Assembly: GCF_051628905.1 (NCBI RefSeq)
Contig: NZ_CP157575.1
Location: forward strand, 806,001 to 870,000
Length of the DNA stretch: 64,000 nt
Direction of reading: 5' to 3'
Source of the DNA: Asaia sp037151935
GTDB taxonomy: Bacteria > Pseudomonadota > Alphaproteobacteria > Acetobacterales > Acetobacteraceae
Shown: piece after piece, positions 39,420 to 48,219 of the stretch
Layout: every line of letters begins with the position of its first letter
Position numbering within the stretch: position 1 is the stretch's first letter
Notes under the pieces: model-generated
Seen by the model: the letters and a program-made list of their open reading frames with translations, nothing else
What the model was told of the DNA's origin: nothing
The model's database searches: none
Position numbers and translations under genes: made by a program

Positions 39420-39632
39420 ATGACCCAGGCACGGGATTTATCGCCGGATGATGCTGAAAAGCGCCTCTCGACGCTTCGGCACGATCTACGCAACGATCTC
39501 GCAACGGCATTGCTCGCCGCAGACCTTCTCACAAACAACGCCGATGACACGGTCAAACGTCATGCCACAAGCATCGTCGCCGCCCTGGAAAAGGCTACCG
39601 ACCGTCTGAAACGCTCCAAAAAGCCCGTCTGA
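39420..39632 (+). CDS. 70-residue orphan DHp-like (histidine kinase H-box) protein
   Basis: A small helical protein with a strong ribosome binding site (AAGGAG eight bases before ATG). Residues 19-37, LRHDLRNDLATALLAADLL, resemble the H-box helix of HisKA dimerisation domains, with His21 in the phospho-acceptor place; residues 44-64 would be the second helix of the hairpin. There is no ATPase domain, receiver or membrane segment, and the neighbours are not two-component genes. It may be a phosphotransfer or kinase-binding mini-protein, or only a structural relative. Divergent from rpmH, convergent with gloA. Confidence 0.7.
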   Translation: MTQARDLSPDDAEKRLSTLRHDLRNDLATALLAADLLTNNADDTVKRHATSIVAALEKATDRLKRSKKPV

Positions 39633-39642
39633 GCGGGCAGTC

Positions 39643-39666
39643 CGCCCGGCAGCATCCTGCCGGGCG
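39643..39666. terminator. GC-rich hairpin between convergent genes
   Basis: CGCCCGGCA and TGCCGGGCG pair perfectly around a six-base loop, ten bases past the mini-protein stop and ten before the gloA stop. There is no T tract on either side, so bidirectional termination is only likely, not certain. Confidence 0.5.
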
Positions 39667-39676
39667 TAAGGCACGA

Positions 39677-40072
39677 TCAGAAAGTGTCTTTCTGAATGAT
39701 CTCGATCTTGTAGCCATCGGGATCTTCCACGAACGCGATGATTGTCGTGCCGAATTTTACCGGCCCGGCCTCGCGCGTCACCTTGCCGCCGCCTGCGCGA
39801 ATCTTTTCGACCGTTGCCGCCGCATCTGGCACGCCGATGGCAAAGTGACCGAAACCATTTCCCAGTTCGTAAGGCGTGGCCTGATCCCAGTTGTAGGTCA
39901 GCTCGACTTCGGCCTCGCCATGGGCGTTATCGTTGAAGCCAAGATAGACGAGCGTGTAGCGGCCGTCAGGCACTTCCCGACGACGGATCTCACGCATGCC
40001 GAGCAGCTTGTAATAGGCCACGCTCTTGTCGAGATCGAACACGCGGATCATCGTGTGCAAATAGGTCGCCAT
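39677..40072 (-). CDS. gloA: lactoylglutathione lyase (glyoxalase I)
   Basis: Metal-dependent conversion of the methylglyoxal-glutathione hemithioacetal to lactoylglutathione. 131 residues, two vicinal-oxygen-chelate repeats: HTMIRVFDLDKSVAYY at the start (metal His), VELTYNW with the metal Glu, GFGHFAIGV (metal His) and FVEDPDGYKIEII at the end (metal Glu). Last gene of the long minus block, 24 bases after lpxI. Confidence 0.94.
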   Translation of the reverse strand: MATYLHTMIRVFDLDKSVAYYKLLGMREIRRREVPDGRYTLVYLGFNDNAHGEAEVELTYNWDQATPYELGNGFGHFAIGVPDAAATVEKIRAGGGKVTREAGPVKFGTTIIAFVEDPDGYKIEIIQKDTF

Positions 40073-40096
40073 GGTTTTACTCCCGAAAAATAAGGC

Positions 40097-40939
40097 TCAG
40101 CCTGCGCCCTGACTTTCGGCGCGACTCAAGCCGTAGAGAAACAATCCCAGACGGTCGGCGGTTGCCTCGCATTCAGCAGGATCGGTCAACAAGGTGAAGC
40201 CCGTTTCAAAGGCGATGCCACGCAAGCCCGCTGCCTGCGCATTGACGACAGTATCGGGGCCGATCGTCGGCATATCCGCCCGAGCCTCTTGGCCCGGTTT
40301 GAGCATTTTCACCAGAACACCACCTGGCCCAGGCTGCCGCAGGCGCGAAGCCCGCTCGAGCATCTGGTCCGTGCCTTCTATCGCCTCGACAGCGAGAACC
40401 AGCCCGTCCTGCACGATACAGCCCTGACCGATATCGAGAGCGCCGAGACCGCGCACGACCGCTACCCCCCTCGCAATATCGCCCTTAGCCTGAGCGTCTG
40501 GCTGCACGCTCCCCAAAGCCCCTACCCTGCCGAGAGAATGGGTCAGAAACTCATGGGCACCGCGCACGCGAAACCCTTCTTCGCCAAAAATACGCACGAG
40601 CGCGCCCAGCAATCCGTCATCGCCCGAGAAAAGCGCGCGCCCGAGACGTGCAAGGAGCCTCGCCCCTTCGGCATCGGGGCGCAGATCGCGCAAGGCAGGG
40701 CGCCGTACCGGCCCGATGAGCACGATGTCGCCGCAATCTGCCTGACGCAGTGAGGAGAGAATGTCGCCAGCCGCAGCAAGACGGATGATACGATGAGGCC
40801 AGTGACGGATCTGGTCGAGATCGACGAAATCCTGAAACCCGATGATGAAGACCTCGCGGCCCTGACGTCGGGCAGATTCGGCAACCTGAAAAGGCAGCGG
40901 CCCGCCGCCCGCCAGAATGCCGATCGTGTTACCTGTCAC
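40097..40939 (-). CDS. lpxI: UDP-2,3-diacylglucosamine pyrophosphatase LpxI
   Basis: Cleaves UDP-2,3-diacylglucosamine to lipid X in lipid A synthesis; the alphaproteobacterial substitute for LpxH (family formerly DUF1009). 280 residues: GILAGGGPLPFQVAESARRQG at the start (shown in part), VLIGPVRRPAL, GDDGLLGALVRIFGEEGF and the C-terminal VKMLKPGQEARADMPTIGPDTV region (in part) with catalytic aspartates. ATG overlaps the lpxA stop by four bases. lpxB, which often follows, is not here. Confidence 0.94.
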   Translation of the reverse strand: MTGNTIGILAGGGPLPFQVAESARRQGREVFIIGFQDFVDLDQIRHWPHRIIRLAAAGDILSSLRQADCGDIVLIGPVRRPALRDLRPDAEGARLLARLGRALFSGDDGLLGALVRIFGEEGFRVRGAHEFLTHSLGRVGALGSVQPDAQAKGDIARGVAVVRGLGALDIGQGCIVQDGLVLAVEAIEGTDQMLERASRLRQPGPGGVLVKMLKPGQEARADMPTIGPDTVVNAQAAGLRGIAFETGFTLLTDPAECEATADRLGLFLYGLSRAESQGAG

Positions 40940-41799
40940 GCGCCCTCGGTTTCCGCCGAAAGCTGTGCGGGGCTCGCCGCACGCACCAGGCCGCGTCGGC
41001 TCTGCACTTCCATGAACGCAATGATTTCCTGAACACGCGCGCTCTGCGGGAAGTCACGTTTGACCGAAGCGAGACGTGACTCGAGCACGGCTTCATTGCG
41101 TCCCGTGCGCGGATAGAGAATGCGGAACGCCCGGCGCATCTGCTGGATTTCTTCAGCGCTGACACCCTGACGGCGCAACCATATCCAGTGCAGACCTACC
41201 AGACGCGCACGATTGCCGAGTACGCTGCCATATGGAATGACATCGGCCTCGACACCGCACACGCCACCGACCAGCGCCCCGCGTCCGATACGCACGAACT
41301 GGTGCAATGCCGCAGCGCCCATGATGCGTGCACCGTCACCGATTTCGACATGGCCGCCCATGACGACATTATTGACGATGATAACGCCGTCACCGATGTC
41401 GCAATCATGCGCCACATGCGCATTCGCCATGATCAGGCAATGCGCGCCAACCCGCGTCAAGGCAGTGCCCTGCGCCGTACCGCGGTGGATGGTGACGTTT
41501 TCGCGAATGACCGTATGAGCGCCGATGGTGCAACGCGTCGGCTCTCCACGGTATTTGAGATCCTGCGGTGCAAGCCCGACCGTCACGAAGGGATAGATTT
41601 CAACCTGGGCACCGATATCGGTTACGCCGTCTATGATGACACTGGCGTGCAGCCTTACGCCCTCACCGAGAGTCACATCGGGACCTATCGAACACCAGGG
41701 CCCGATGGTGACGTTCTCACCGAGAACTGCCTCAGGGGCGACGAGGGCACTCGGATGTATGGTGACGGTGCTGGGCCATTTTGACACGGAACGATCCAC
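40936..41799 (-). CDS. lpxA: UDP-GlcNAc O-acyltransferase LpxA
   Basis: First step of lipid A synthesis: transfers 3-hydroxyacyl from ACP to UDP-GlcNAc. 287 residues of left-handed beta helix made of hexapeptide repeats, with catalytic His in ANAHVAHDCDIG (about 130) and a C-terminal helical domain (about 200-287, WIWLRRQGVSAEEIQQMRRAF in part). GTG 41799 is used; no strong ribosome binding site, so coupling with fabZ nine bases upstream is likely. The tail is some 20 residues longer than E. coli LpxA (262). Confidence 0.96.
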   Translation of the reverse strand: MDRSVSKWPSTVTIHPSALVAPEAVLGENVTIGPWCSIGPDVTLGEGVRLHASVIIDGVTDIGAQVEIYPFVTVGLAPQDLKYRGEPTRCTIGAHTVIRENVTIHRGTAQGTALTRVGAHCLIMANAHVAHDCDIGDGVIIVNNVVMGGHVEIGDGARIMGAAALHQFVRIGRGALVGGVCGVEADVIPYGSVLGNRARLVGLHWIWLRRQGVSAEEIQQMRRAFRILYPRTGRNEAVLESRLASVKRDFPQSARVQEIIAFMEVQSRRGLVRAASPAQLSAETEGA

Positions 41800-41808
41800 G
41801 AAGCTGTT

Positions 41809-42318
41809 TTAACCCATAATCATGGCGCTGAAGGTCGCCTCGGCAACCGACACGCCATCCACGCGTGCAACACCCTTGAACCGCCAGACATTGGCGCGGG
41901 CGCGCTCCTTGACAACCGTGATATGCAGCTGATCGCCGGGGCCGACAGGACGACGGAACTTGGCGCCCTCGATGGTCATGAAATAGACCAGCTTGCCCTC
42001 GAAAGCGTCACCAAGCGTCAGCACGACCAGCGTTGCAGCGGTCTGGGCCATTGCCTCGACGATTAGCACACCGGGCATCACCGGCTGCGCGGGAAAATGC
42101 CCCGTGAAAAACGGCTCGTTGATAGTGACATTCTTGATGCCGGTTGCCGATTCACCGAGCTTGATGTCGACCATTTTGTCGATCATCAGGAAAGGGTAAC
42201 GGTGTGGGATGGCCGACATGATGCGCATGATATCGATCGCCTCGATATCGACTGCTGCCGTTTCGGCGGTCACTTCCTTGTTCTTCTCTTCCGCAGAGGC
42301 GTCCAATGTTCTGCTCAC
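41809..42318 (-). CDS. fabZ: 3-hydroxyacyl-ACP dehydratase FabZ
   Basis: Dehydrates 3-hydroxyacyl-ACP in fatty acid elongation, competing with LpxA for the same substrate, which is why the genes are linked. 169 residues; hot-dog fold with HRYPFLMID (about 40-48), the catalytic His in FFTGHFPAQPVMPGVLIVE and Glu in the same helix. The first 25 residues are a charged extension beyond the E. coli enzyme. GTG 42318 has AGGAA six bases upstream. Confidence 0.96.
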   Translation of the reverse strand: MSRTLDASAEEKNKEVTAETAAVDIEAIDIMRIMSAIPHRYPFLMIDKMVDIKLGESATGIKNVTINEPFFTGHFPAQPVMPGVLIVEAMAQTAATLVVLTLGDAFEGKLVYFMTIEGAKFRRPVGPGDQLHITVVKERARANVWRFKGVARVDGVSVAEATFSAMIMG

Positions 42319-42358
42319 TTCTTGTTCCTGAACGAGACGGGCAAGCCACCGCGTTCAT

Positions 42359-42376
42359 CCGTCACAAACGTGACGG
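42359..42376. other. small hairpin in the lpxD-fabZ spacer
   Basis: CCGTCAC and GTGACGG pair around AAAC in the 126-base spacer between lpxD and fabZ, the largest gap within the lipid A cluster. No T tract. It may be an mRNA processing or stability element; nothing else is seen in the spacer. Confidence 0.35.
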
Positions 42377-42444
42377 CAGGTTTAATATGTCCGCCCGCTT
42401 CTAGCAAAACTCTGTAGTCGTGACCACAGGCAGCCTGACGAGGC

Positions 42445-43506
42445 TCACGCCTCGCTCTTGCCGTCTTTCTTCGCCAGACGTCGCAGGAACGCCACATTGC
42501 GGAAGAACTCCCTGAAGGGCATGGCCGGGCTGCCAATCACATCGGCACCGGCTTCGACATCGGACATCACGCCACACTGCGCGCCGACCCGCGCCTTGTC
42601 ACCGATCTTGATATGGCCGATGAGCCCTGCCTGCGCCGCAATGGTAACGAAATCGCCGAGCTCGGTCGAACCGGAAATTCCAGCCTGCGAGACGACGATA
42701 CAGCACCGTCCAAGCTGGGCATTGTGACCGATCTGCACCAGATTATCGATGCGCGTACCCGCGCCGATAATGGTGTCGCGCATGGAGCCACGGTCAATCG
42801 TCGAGTTGGCGCCGATCTCGACATCATGACCCAGCAGAACACGGCCAAGCTGCGGCACCGTCTCGAAACCAGCAGGCCCAACAGCAAAACCGAACCCGTC
42901 CTGACCGATACGGGCACCGGGATAAAGCGTCACGCGATCGCCCAGCATGGCATGAGACAACGAGACATGCGCGCCAATGCGATTATGCGCGCCAATCACG
43001 ACCCCAACGCCAATTGCTGCATGGGCCGAGATCACGGTCCCAGCACCGATTTCCGCATGGGCGCCGATCGTGACGAAGGGACCGATCTCGACCCCCTCAC
43101 CCAGCGATGCCGTCTCATCGACCAGCGCGGTGGGGTGCACGCCGGGGCGCGACGGCATGACAGGATGAAACCGCGCCGCAATACGCGCCCAAGCGAGATA
43201 CGGCGCCTTGCTGACGAGACCGATCACACCGGGCGGTAGCTTATCCGTAAAGGCAGGACCGAGAATGACGGCCCCGGCCTTGGTCTCTGCCAGAAGAGGC
43301 AGATAGCGCCTGTTGTCGAGGAAGCTGATCTCTTGGCTCGTCGCCGCCTGAAGAGGCGCCACGCCGCGCAGACTTACCTCGCCTGCCCCGTCGCGCCTAA
43401 CGATCTCCGCATCTGCGCAGGCAGCGAGTTCCTCTATAGAAAAAGGTCCCTGACGATCGAAAAAACGCGGATCGCCAGGAAGAGCGTCAGGCAGGGTCGA
43501 GGTCAT
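42445..43506 (-). CDS. lpxD: UDP-3-O-acylglucosamine N-acyltransferase LpxD
   Basis: Third step of lipid A synthesis, adding the N-linked 3-hydroxyacyl chain. 353 residues: an N-terminal uridine-binding domain (about 1-110, with FLDNRRYLPLL and a late AYLAWARIAARF), the beta helix of hexapeptide repeats with the catalytic His in QIGHNAQLGRCC (about 250-260), and a C-terminal helix. Six bases after the skp stop. Usual length. Confidence 0.96.
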   Translation of the reverse strand: MTSTLPDALPGDPRFFDRQGPFSIEELAACADAEIVRRDGAGEVSLRGVAPLQAATSQEISFLDNRRYLPLLAETKAGAVILGPAFTDKLPPGVIGLVSKAPYLAWARIAARFHPVMPSRPGVHPTALVDETASLGEGVEIGPFVTIGAHAEIGAGTVISAHAAIGVGVVIGAHNRIGAHVSLSHAMLGDRVTLYPGARIGQDGFGFAVGPAGFETVPQLGRVLLGHDVEIGANSTIDRGSMRDTIIGAGTRIDNLVQIGHNAQLGRCCIVVSQAGISGSTELGDFVTIAAQAGLIGHIKIGDKARVGAQCGVMSDVEAGADVIGSPAMPFREFFRNVAFLRRLAKKDGKSEA

Positions 43507-43512
43507 GACAGC

Positions 43513-44427
43513 TCAGTGCTTCCGAAGGATCGAGGCAGGAGCAGCAGGCGCCTGTGCCGCGGCCGATTCGCCAGCCGGGCCAGGCCCGACCTGCGAGGCC
43601 GTATCCTCGTCAGCGGTGGTCGGCATCTTGCCGGACTTTGCCAGCACCTCGGGGTCCACATCCTCAGCCGGGATGAAGACATGCGGCAGGATCCTGTTCA
43701 GAACCTTTGCCGTTTCCTCGGTGATGTCCTGACCGTCGACATGCAACGCAACCTGCTCGCTATGCAGAACCAGGTTCATGCTGTGCGAAGCAGCAACCTG
43801 ACGAACGATTCGCACCAGTTCGCGCTCGATCTGGTTGAGCGACACATTGGCCGCTTCCTGAATGATGCGCGCGCGGTTGGCGAAGTCACGCTGTGCTTTT
43901 GCACGACGCTCCTGCAGGTGACGCTCGCGAAGCTGAATCTGCTCCGAAGTGAGGGTGCGGGCGCTTTCCTGCAACTTCTGCTGCTCGACGCGCCAACCCG
44001 CCTGTTCCTTCTGAGCCGCGGCCGCAAGCTTGTCACGGCGCTCGCCCAAAACACGCTGCGCCTCGGCTGCCGCGCTGGAGAGACGCATCACGGTCGGAAT
44101 GCTGATGACGCCAAGCAGAGCCGCTGGCGGCGGTGCCCCCTTGGGGAGATCGGGCGAATCAGGAATGGGCGGCTGCGGCAGAACCGGCGGCGCCTCAGGC
44201 TGCTGCATGGGCTCATCGCCATCCTGCTGCGGCATAGGCTGGGCAACCGGAACACGACGCACTGCGTGAGGGGCCTGAGCGGGAGCAGGTTGAGCCGTCT
44301 TGGGGACGAACCAGCCGCCATTGCCGGATGAGGACTGTGCGGCTTGGGCCTGAGCCAGGCTCGGAAGACTGACAGAAGCGAGCAGTGCCGAAGCAGCCAT
44401 GAAACGGGCTGCTGAAAAAAGGGACAT
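43513..44427 (-). CDS. OmpH/Skp family periplasmic chaperone, extended
   Basis: Skp-like holdase for outer membrane proteins on the way to BamA. 304 residues, about twice E. coli Skp (161). Signal peptide ending SLAQAQA (about 22-28); a proline/glutamine-rich stretch (about 35-100); the Skp region with a coiled-coil arm rich in Q, R and A (about 120-190) and LNQIERELVRIV; then an acidic, alanine-rich tail (about 265-304). Position between bamA and lpxD supports the role. The proline-rich insert is unusual. Confidence 0.85.
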   Translation of the reverse strand: MSLFSAARFMAASALLASVSLPSLAQAQAAQSSSGNGGWFVPKTAQPAPAQAPHAVRRVPVAQPMPQQDGDEPMQQPEAPPVLPQPPIPDSPDLPKGAPPPAALLGVISIPTVMRLSSAAAEAQRVLGERRDKLAAAAQKEQAGWRVEQQKLQESARTLTSEQIQLRERHLQERRAKAQRDFANRARIIQEAANVSLNQIERELVRIVRQVAASHSMNLVLHSEQVALHVDGQDITEETAKVLNRILPHVFIPAEDVDPEVLAKSGKMPTTADEDTASQVGPGPAGESAAAQAPAAPASILRKH

Positions 44428-44499
44428 AGGAACCTCTGTTCAAAACCGTCGGGTCACAAAGCCTTCGAAAGCCTATGACCCGATCGGGTTAGGCTGCGT

Positions 44500-46941
44500 T
44501 CAGAATTGCTGGCCGAAACCGAAGCGAAGCGGGTAAAGACGGTCATTACGCGATTTGCGGATAGGCACGGCACCGTCGATATTGACGAGGCCGAAAGGGC
44601 TCTTCCACGAAATACCGATACCCGTCGTAACACGGGGAACAAGCGTATTGCCCGTGACCGGCGTATAACGCGATCCATCCTGCGCCGCATTGGTGTAAAG
44701 ATGCTTCACACGCAATCCGTCGAGACTACCGGCATCGACGAAGTAACGACCGGTAATACCGACATCGTCACCCATAGGCAGCGGGAAATTGAGCTGCGCC
44801 GAAGCAGTATAGATGAAACGGCCACCGATCAGATCTTCCTGACCCGGTAGAGGCGTAGTCGAGTTGGTATGGCCGGAACGAGGGCCCGCACCACCCTGCA
44901 GGAAGCCGCGAAGATTTTCGCCGCCAAGATAGAAATTGTCGATGATGCTGACATTGCTGTTCTTCGACCAGTCGCCCATATAGCCGGCGCCGCCCTTGAA
45001 CTGCAGACCCCAATCATGATTTCCGGTGATCGAGTCAAGCGGCACATAATACTGCGCGTCGACCTTGGCGCGCAGATATTTCACATTCCCGCCTAGACCG
45101 GCGAAATCACCGCTGACATTGATAACGAAACCCTTGCGCGGACGCATGCGATTGTCGCGACGGTCATAAGTCAGTGTCGTGCTGAGCTGCGAGAGCAGCG
45201 ACCAGCCAGCCGAGTCCTGAACGTAATAGGATGGCACATACTGATAGCCATAGGACTCGATGTCGCTCTGGCTGAAGATATTGCCGACGTGACGGTCGAT
45301 CAGCGAATAGCTCCAGGATTGCGACAGGTAGTTATTGTACGAATAGCCCATACGCAGCGTCGCGCCATACCGGCCTTCCTTATAGGACTGGTAGGTCTGG
45401 TAGTTGTTTTCGATACCGAAAATATCGATGCCGGCCACAATATTGCGGTTCAGGAAGTAGGGATCGGTCAGCGAGAGATCGACCTGTTTCTGATAATACG
45501 CAACCGTACCGGAGATACCGGCATCCATACCCGTGCCGAGCAGATTATGTTGCTTGACCGAACCGTTACCCAGAATACCGACGTCTGTCGAGTAACCACC
45601 GCCGAGCGAGAACTCGCCGGTCGGCTTCTCGACCACATTGGCCGCGACGTTGACCTTGTCAGGCGCAGAGCCCTGGGTCTGGTCGACAGATACCGTGCTG
45701 AAATAACCAAGGTCCTGCAAAGCTGCCTTGGAGTATTTGCGATCGAACGGGGTGTATGGGTCGCCCTCTGCCATCGGCAGCGCACGCCGGATGACCTTGT
45801 CCTTGGTTACCGTATTGCCGTTGATGTCGATGCGCTCGACATAGACATGCGGCCCCTCATTCACATCGAACAGCAGATCGACGATACGCTTTTCGGGGTT
45901 ACGCGCAATTTCGGAACGTACCATGGCGAAGGGATGCCCAGTCGCCTGCAAACGCTCCTGCATACCGGTAACGTTGTTCTGGATCGCGGTGCCGTCGTAC
46001 CACTGGTGCGGGAACAGATCGATGTATTTCTTGAGATCCTTCCCCTCGACATGGCGCAGGGTTGAACGCACATCCATCTTGCCGATGCGGTAACGCGGAC
46101 CTTCGTCGAGCGTGAAGGTAATGATGAAATTCTTGCGGTCTGGCGACAGTTCACCCGTCGCGTTGATCATGTGGAAATCCACATAGCCGTTATGCAGGTA
46201 GAAACGACGCAGCAATTCGGCATCATATTTGATACGTTCGGGGTTATATTCGTCGGACGACGAGAAGAAACGATACCACTCGGTCTCCTTCGACGAAACG
46301 ACCGAAGCGAGACGCGCCTCGCTGAAAGCCGAATTGCCCACAAAGACGATCTTGTTGATCAGCGTCTGGCGCGCTTCGTTGATCTTGAAGATAACGTCGA
46401 CGCGGTTATGCGACAGCTTGATGATCTGAGGCGTGACAGTCGCACCGAATCGCGCCTTCGACGCGTAGAGATCGAGCAGCTTCTGTCGGTCTGCGGCGGC
46501 AGCCTGAGACGAGAACACGGCGCGCGGACGCATGCTGATCTCCTTGCGAAGATCCTCGTCCTTGACCGCATGATTGCCTTCGAAGGCAATGCGATTGACG
46601 ATCGGGTTTTCGACCAGATCGACAACCAGCGTGCCGCCTGAGCGGCGCATCGTGACGTCCTTGAACAGGCCCGTCGCATAGAGCGTCTTCAACGAACGAT
46701 CGAGATCGTCCTGGTTGAAATGATTGCCGGGCTGCACCACCATATAGGAGAGGACGGTGCTGGTTTCGATGCGTGTATTGCCCTTCACATCGATCGTTTC
46801 GATCACCTGACCGTCAGCCTGACGCTGATGGGCGGCATGATGGGGGGGGACACGACGGGTCTTCTGAGCCTCGGCCGTGCCTGCCCATACGGGGAGCATG
46901 CAGACCGAAGCAAGGAGAACGAGACGTTTACCTGACAACAC
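44500..46941 (-). CDS. bamA: outer membrane protein assembly factor BamA
   Basis: Central Omp85 component that folds beta-barrel proteins into the outer membrane. 813 residues from GTG 46941, with AAGGA six bases upstream. Signal peptide ending about AEAQ; five POTRA domains (about 45-435, starting VIETIDVKGNTRIE), then a 16-stranded barrel with the VRGF-like motif GENLRGFL and a C-terminal phenylalanine (GFGQQF), the recognition end. The 192 bases upstream separate it from rseP and may hold a promoter (TTGCGT-N17-AATAAA near 46970-47000, weak). Confidence 0.97.
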   Translation of the reverse strand: MLSGKRLVLLASVCMLPVWAGTAEAQKTRRVPPHHAAHQRQADGQVIETIDVKGNTRIETSTVLSYMVVQPGNHFNQDDLDRSLKTLYATGLFKDVTMRRSGGTLVVDLVENPIVNRIAFEGNHAVKDEDLRKEISMRPRAVFSSQAAAADRQKLLDLYASKARFGATVTPQIIKLSHNRVDVIFKINEARQTLINKIVFVGNSAFSEARLASVVSSKETEWYRFFSSSDEYNPERIKYDAELLRRFYLHNGYVDFHMINATGELSPDRKNFIITFTLDEGPRYRIGKMDVRSTLRHVEGKDLKKYIDLFPHQWYDGTAIQNNVTGMQERLQATGHPFAMVRSEIARNPEKRIVDLLFDVNEGPHVYVERIDINGNTVTKDKVIRRALPMAEGDPYTPFDRKYSKAALQDLGYFSTVSVDQTQGSAPDKVNVAANVVEKPTGEFSLGGGYSTDVGILGNGSVKQHNLLGTGMDAGISGTVAYYQKQVDLSLTDPYFLNRNIVAGIDIFGIENNYQTYQSYKEGRYGATLRMGYSYNNYLSQSWSYSLIDRHVGNIFSQSDIESYGYQYVPSYYVQDSAGWSLLSQLSTTLTYDRRDNRMRPRKGFVINVSGDFAGLGGNVKYLRAKVDAQYYVPLDSITGNHDWGLQFKGGAGYMGDWSKNSNVSIIDNFYLGGENLRGFLQGGAGPRSGHTNSTTPLPGQEDLIGGRFIYTASAQLNFPLPMGDDVGITGRYFVDAGSLDGLRVKHLYTNAAQDGSRYTPVTGNTLVPRVTTGIGISWKSPFGLVNIDGAVPIRKSRNDRLYPLRFGFGQQF

Positions 46942-47133
46942 GGACGTTCCTTAACTTCATCAACCCAGCGTGAAGGTTTATTTCAGACAATTTAACTTTA
47001 CGCAACGAAGCCGGAGCCGCCGGCAGCGTTTATCCAAATCGGACGTATCCGACTTATGCCCTGCGAGGCAAGCGCCCCGCTAGATGAACTGTCGTAACAC
47101 TCTGTGTCAGTTCACGGGGCTGCGTGTGCTTTA

Positions 47134-48219
47134 CTAGTGGAAGAGGCCGAGATTCGACAGGTCGTTAAAGGTCGAAAACAGGAATAGTGCCGCAATGATC
47201 GCAAAACCCGCCTGATAGCTGACCTCTTGCACGCGCCGTGACACAGGCTTTCCGCGTACGGCTTCCGCCACGTAAAAAACCAGTCTGCCACCGTCGAGCA
47301 ATGGAATCGGGAAGAGATTGATCAGCCCGAGATTGATCGAAAGGAGCGCCATGAAAGACAGGATGCTGGCGAAGCCATAATGCGCCACCTGCCCCGATAG
47401 CTGAGCGATACGGATCGTCCCCCCAAGCTCCTTGGCACTACGATGCCCCGAGATAATCTGCCACACGCCCTGCAACGTCTGCACCGAAACATGCCAGGTC
47501 TCTTTCAGCCCCGCGCCCAAGGCCCGACCGAACGGCATGGGCTTGCCGGGCACGAGTTCGGCCATGACACCGATACTTCCGGTATCGGCGGCGCCCTTCT
47601 TGCCCGGAACACGATCGAGGGTGATGGGCAGGCTGAGGGTCTGATCGCCACGTTTGATGCCCAGAGTGGTCTGCACGCCCGGCATTGCAATCGCGTGGGC
47701 CTGGATATCGGCAAAATTGAACACGTCGAGCGAGCCGAGACGCGTAATGACGTCGCCCTTTTGCAGACCCGCGCGCTCGGCAGCGCTGTGGGGCGCTACC
47801 TGTGCGATCTCGTTCTTGAGCTCCGGCTTACCGACGGAGACGTACAACACGGTAAAAAGCAGGATCGCAAAAATGAAGTTGAAGACCGGCCCCATGACGA
47901 TAACGAGCATGCGCGAGCCGACCGGCTTGTCATGGAAGGTCTGACCCGGCACCCAGGAGGCTTTCTGTTCCGGTGTGGCGTCCTCTGGGTCTTCAAAACC
48001 ATGCGGCTTGACAAACCCACCGAGCGGTATCGCCGAGATACGCCATTCCGTGCCTGTGCGGTCGTGCCAGCGATAGAGCGCCGGACCGAAACCGATCGAG
48101 AACGTATCGACCTTCACGCCGCGCCAGCGCGCCGCAAGATAGTGCCCCATCTCATGCACGAAAACGAGCACACCCAGAATGAGGGCAAAGGCCAGGATCG
48201 TCACGGCAAACTCATGCAT
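47134..48219 (-). CDS. rseP: site-2 protease RseP
   Basis: Intramembrane zinc metalloprotease that clears anti-sigma factors and signal peptides in envelope stress. 361 residues from ATG 48219 (GGAG seven bases upstream); the longer frame inside dxr is spurious. HEMGH (22-26) and the late INLFPIPLLDGGRL hold the zinc ligands. Only one PDZ domain is seen (about 120-205), against two in E. coli (450 residues), which is common outside gammaproteobacteria. Overlaps dxr by eight bases. Confidence 0.95.
   Translation of the reverse strand: MHEFAVTILAFALILGVLVFVHEMGHYLAARWRGVKVDTFSIGFGPALYRWHDRTGTEWRISAIPLGGFVKPHGFEDPEDATPEQKASWVPGQTFHDKPVGSRMLVIVMGPVFNFIFAILLFTVLYVSVGKPELKNEIAQVAPHSAAERAGLQKGDVITRLGSLDVFNFADIQAHAIAMPGVQTTLGIKRGDQTLSLPITLDRVPGKKGAADTGSIGVMAELVPGKPMPFGRALGAGLKETWHVSVQTLQGVWQIISGHRSAKELGGTIRIAQLSGQVAHYGFASILSFMALLSINLGLINLFPIPLLDGGRLVFYVAEAVRGKPVSRRVQEVSYQAGFAIIAALFLFSTFNDLSNLGLFH

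Noticed and set aside
42315..42536. Small minus-strand frame bridging lpxD and fabZ
   Set aside because: Overlaps lpxD in another frame, has no ribosome binding site and no family features.
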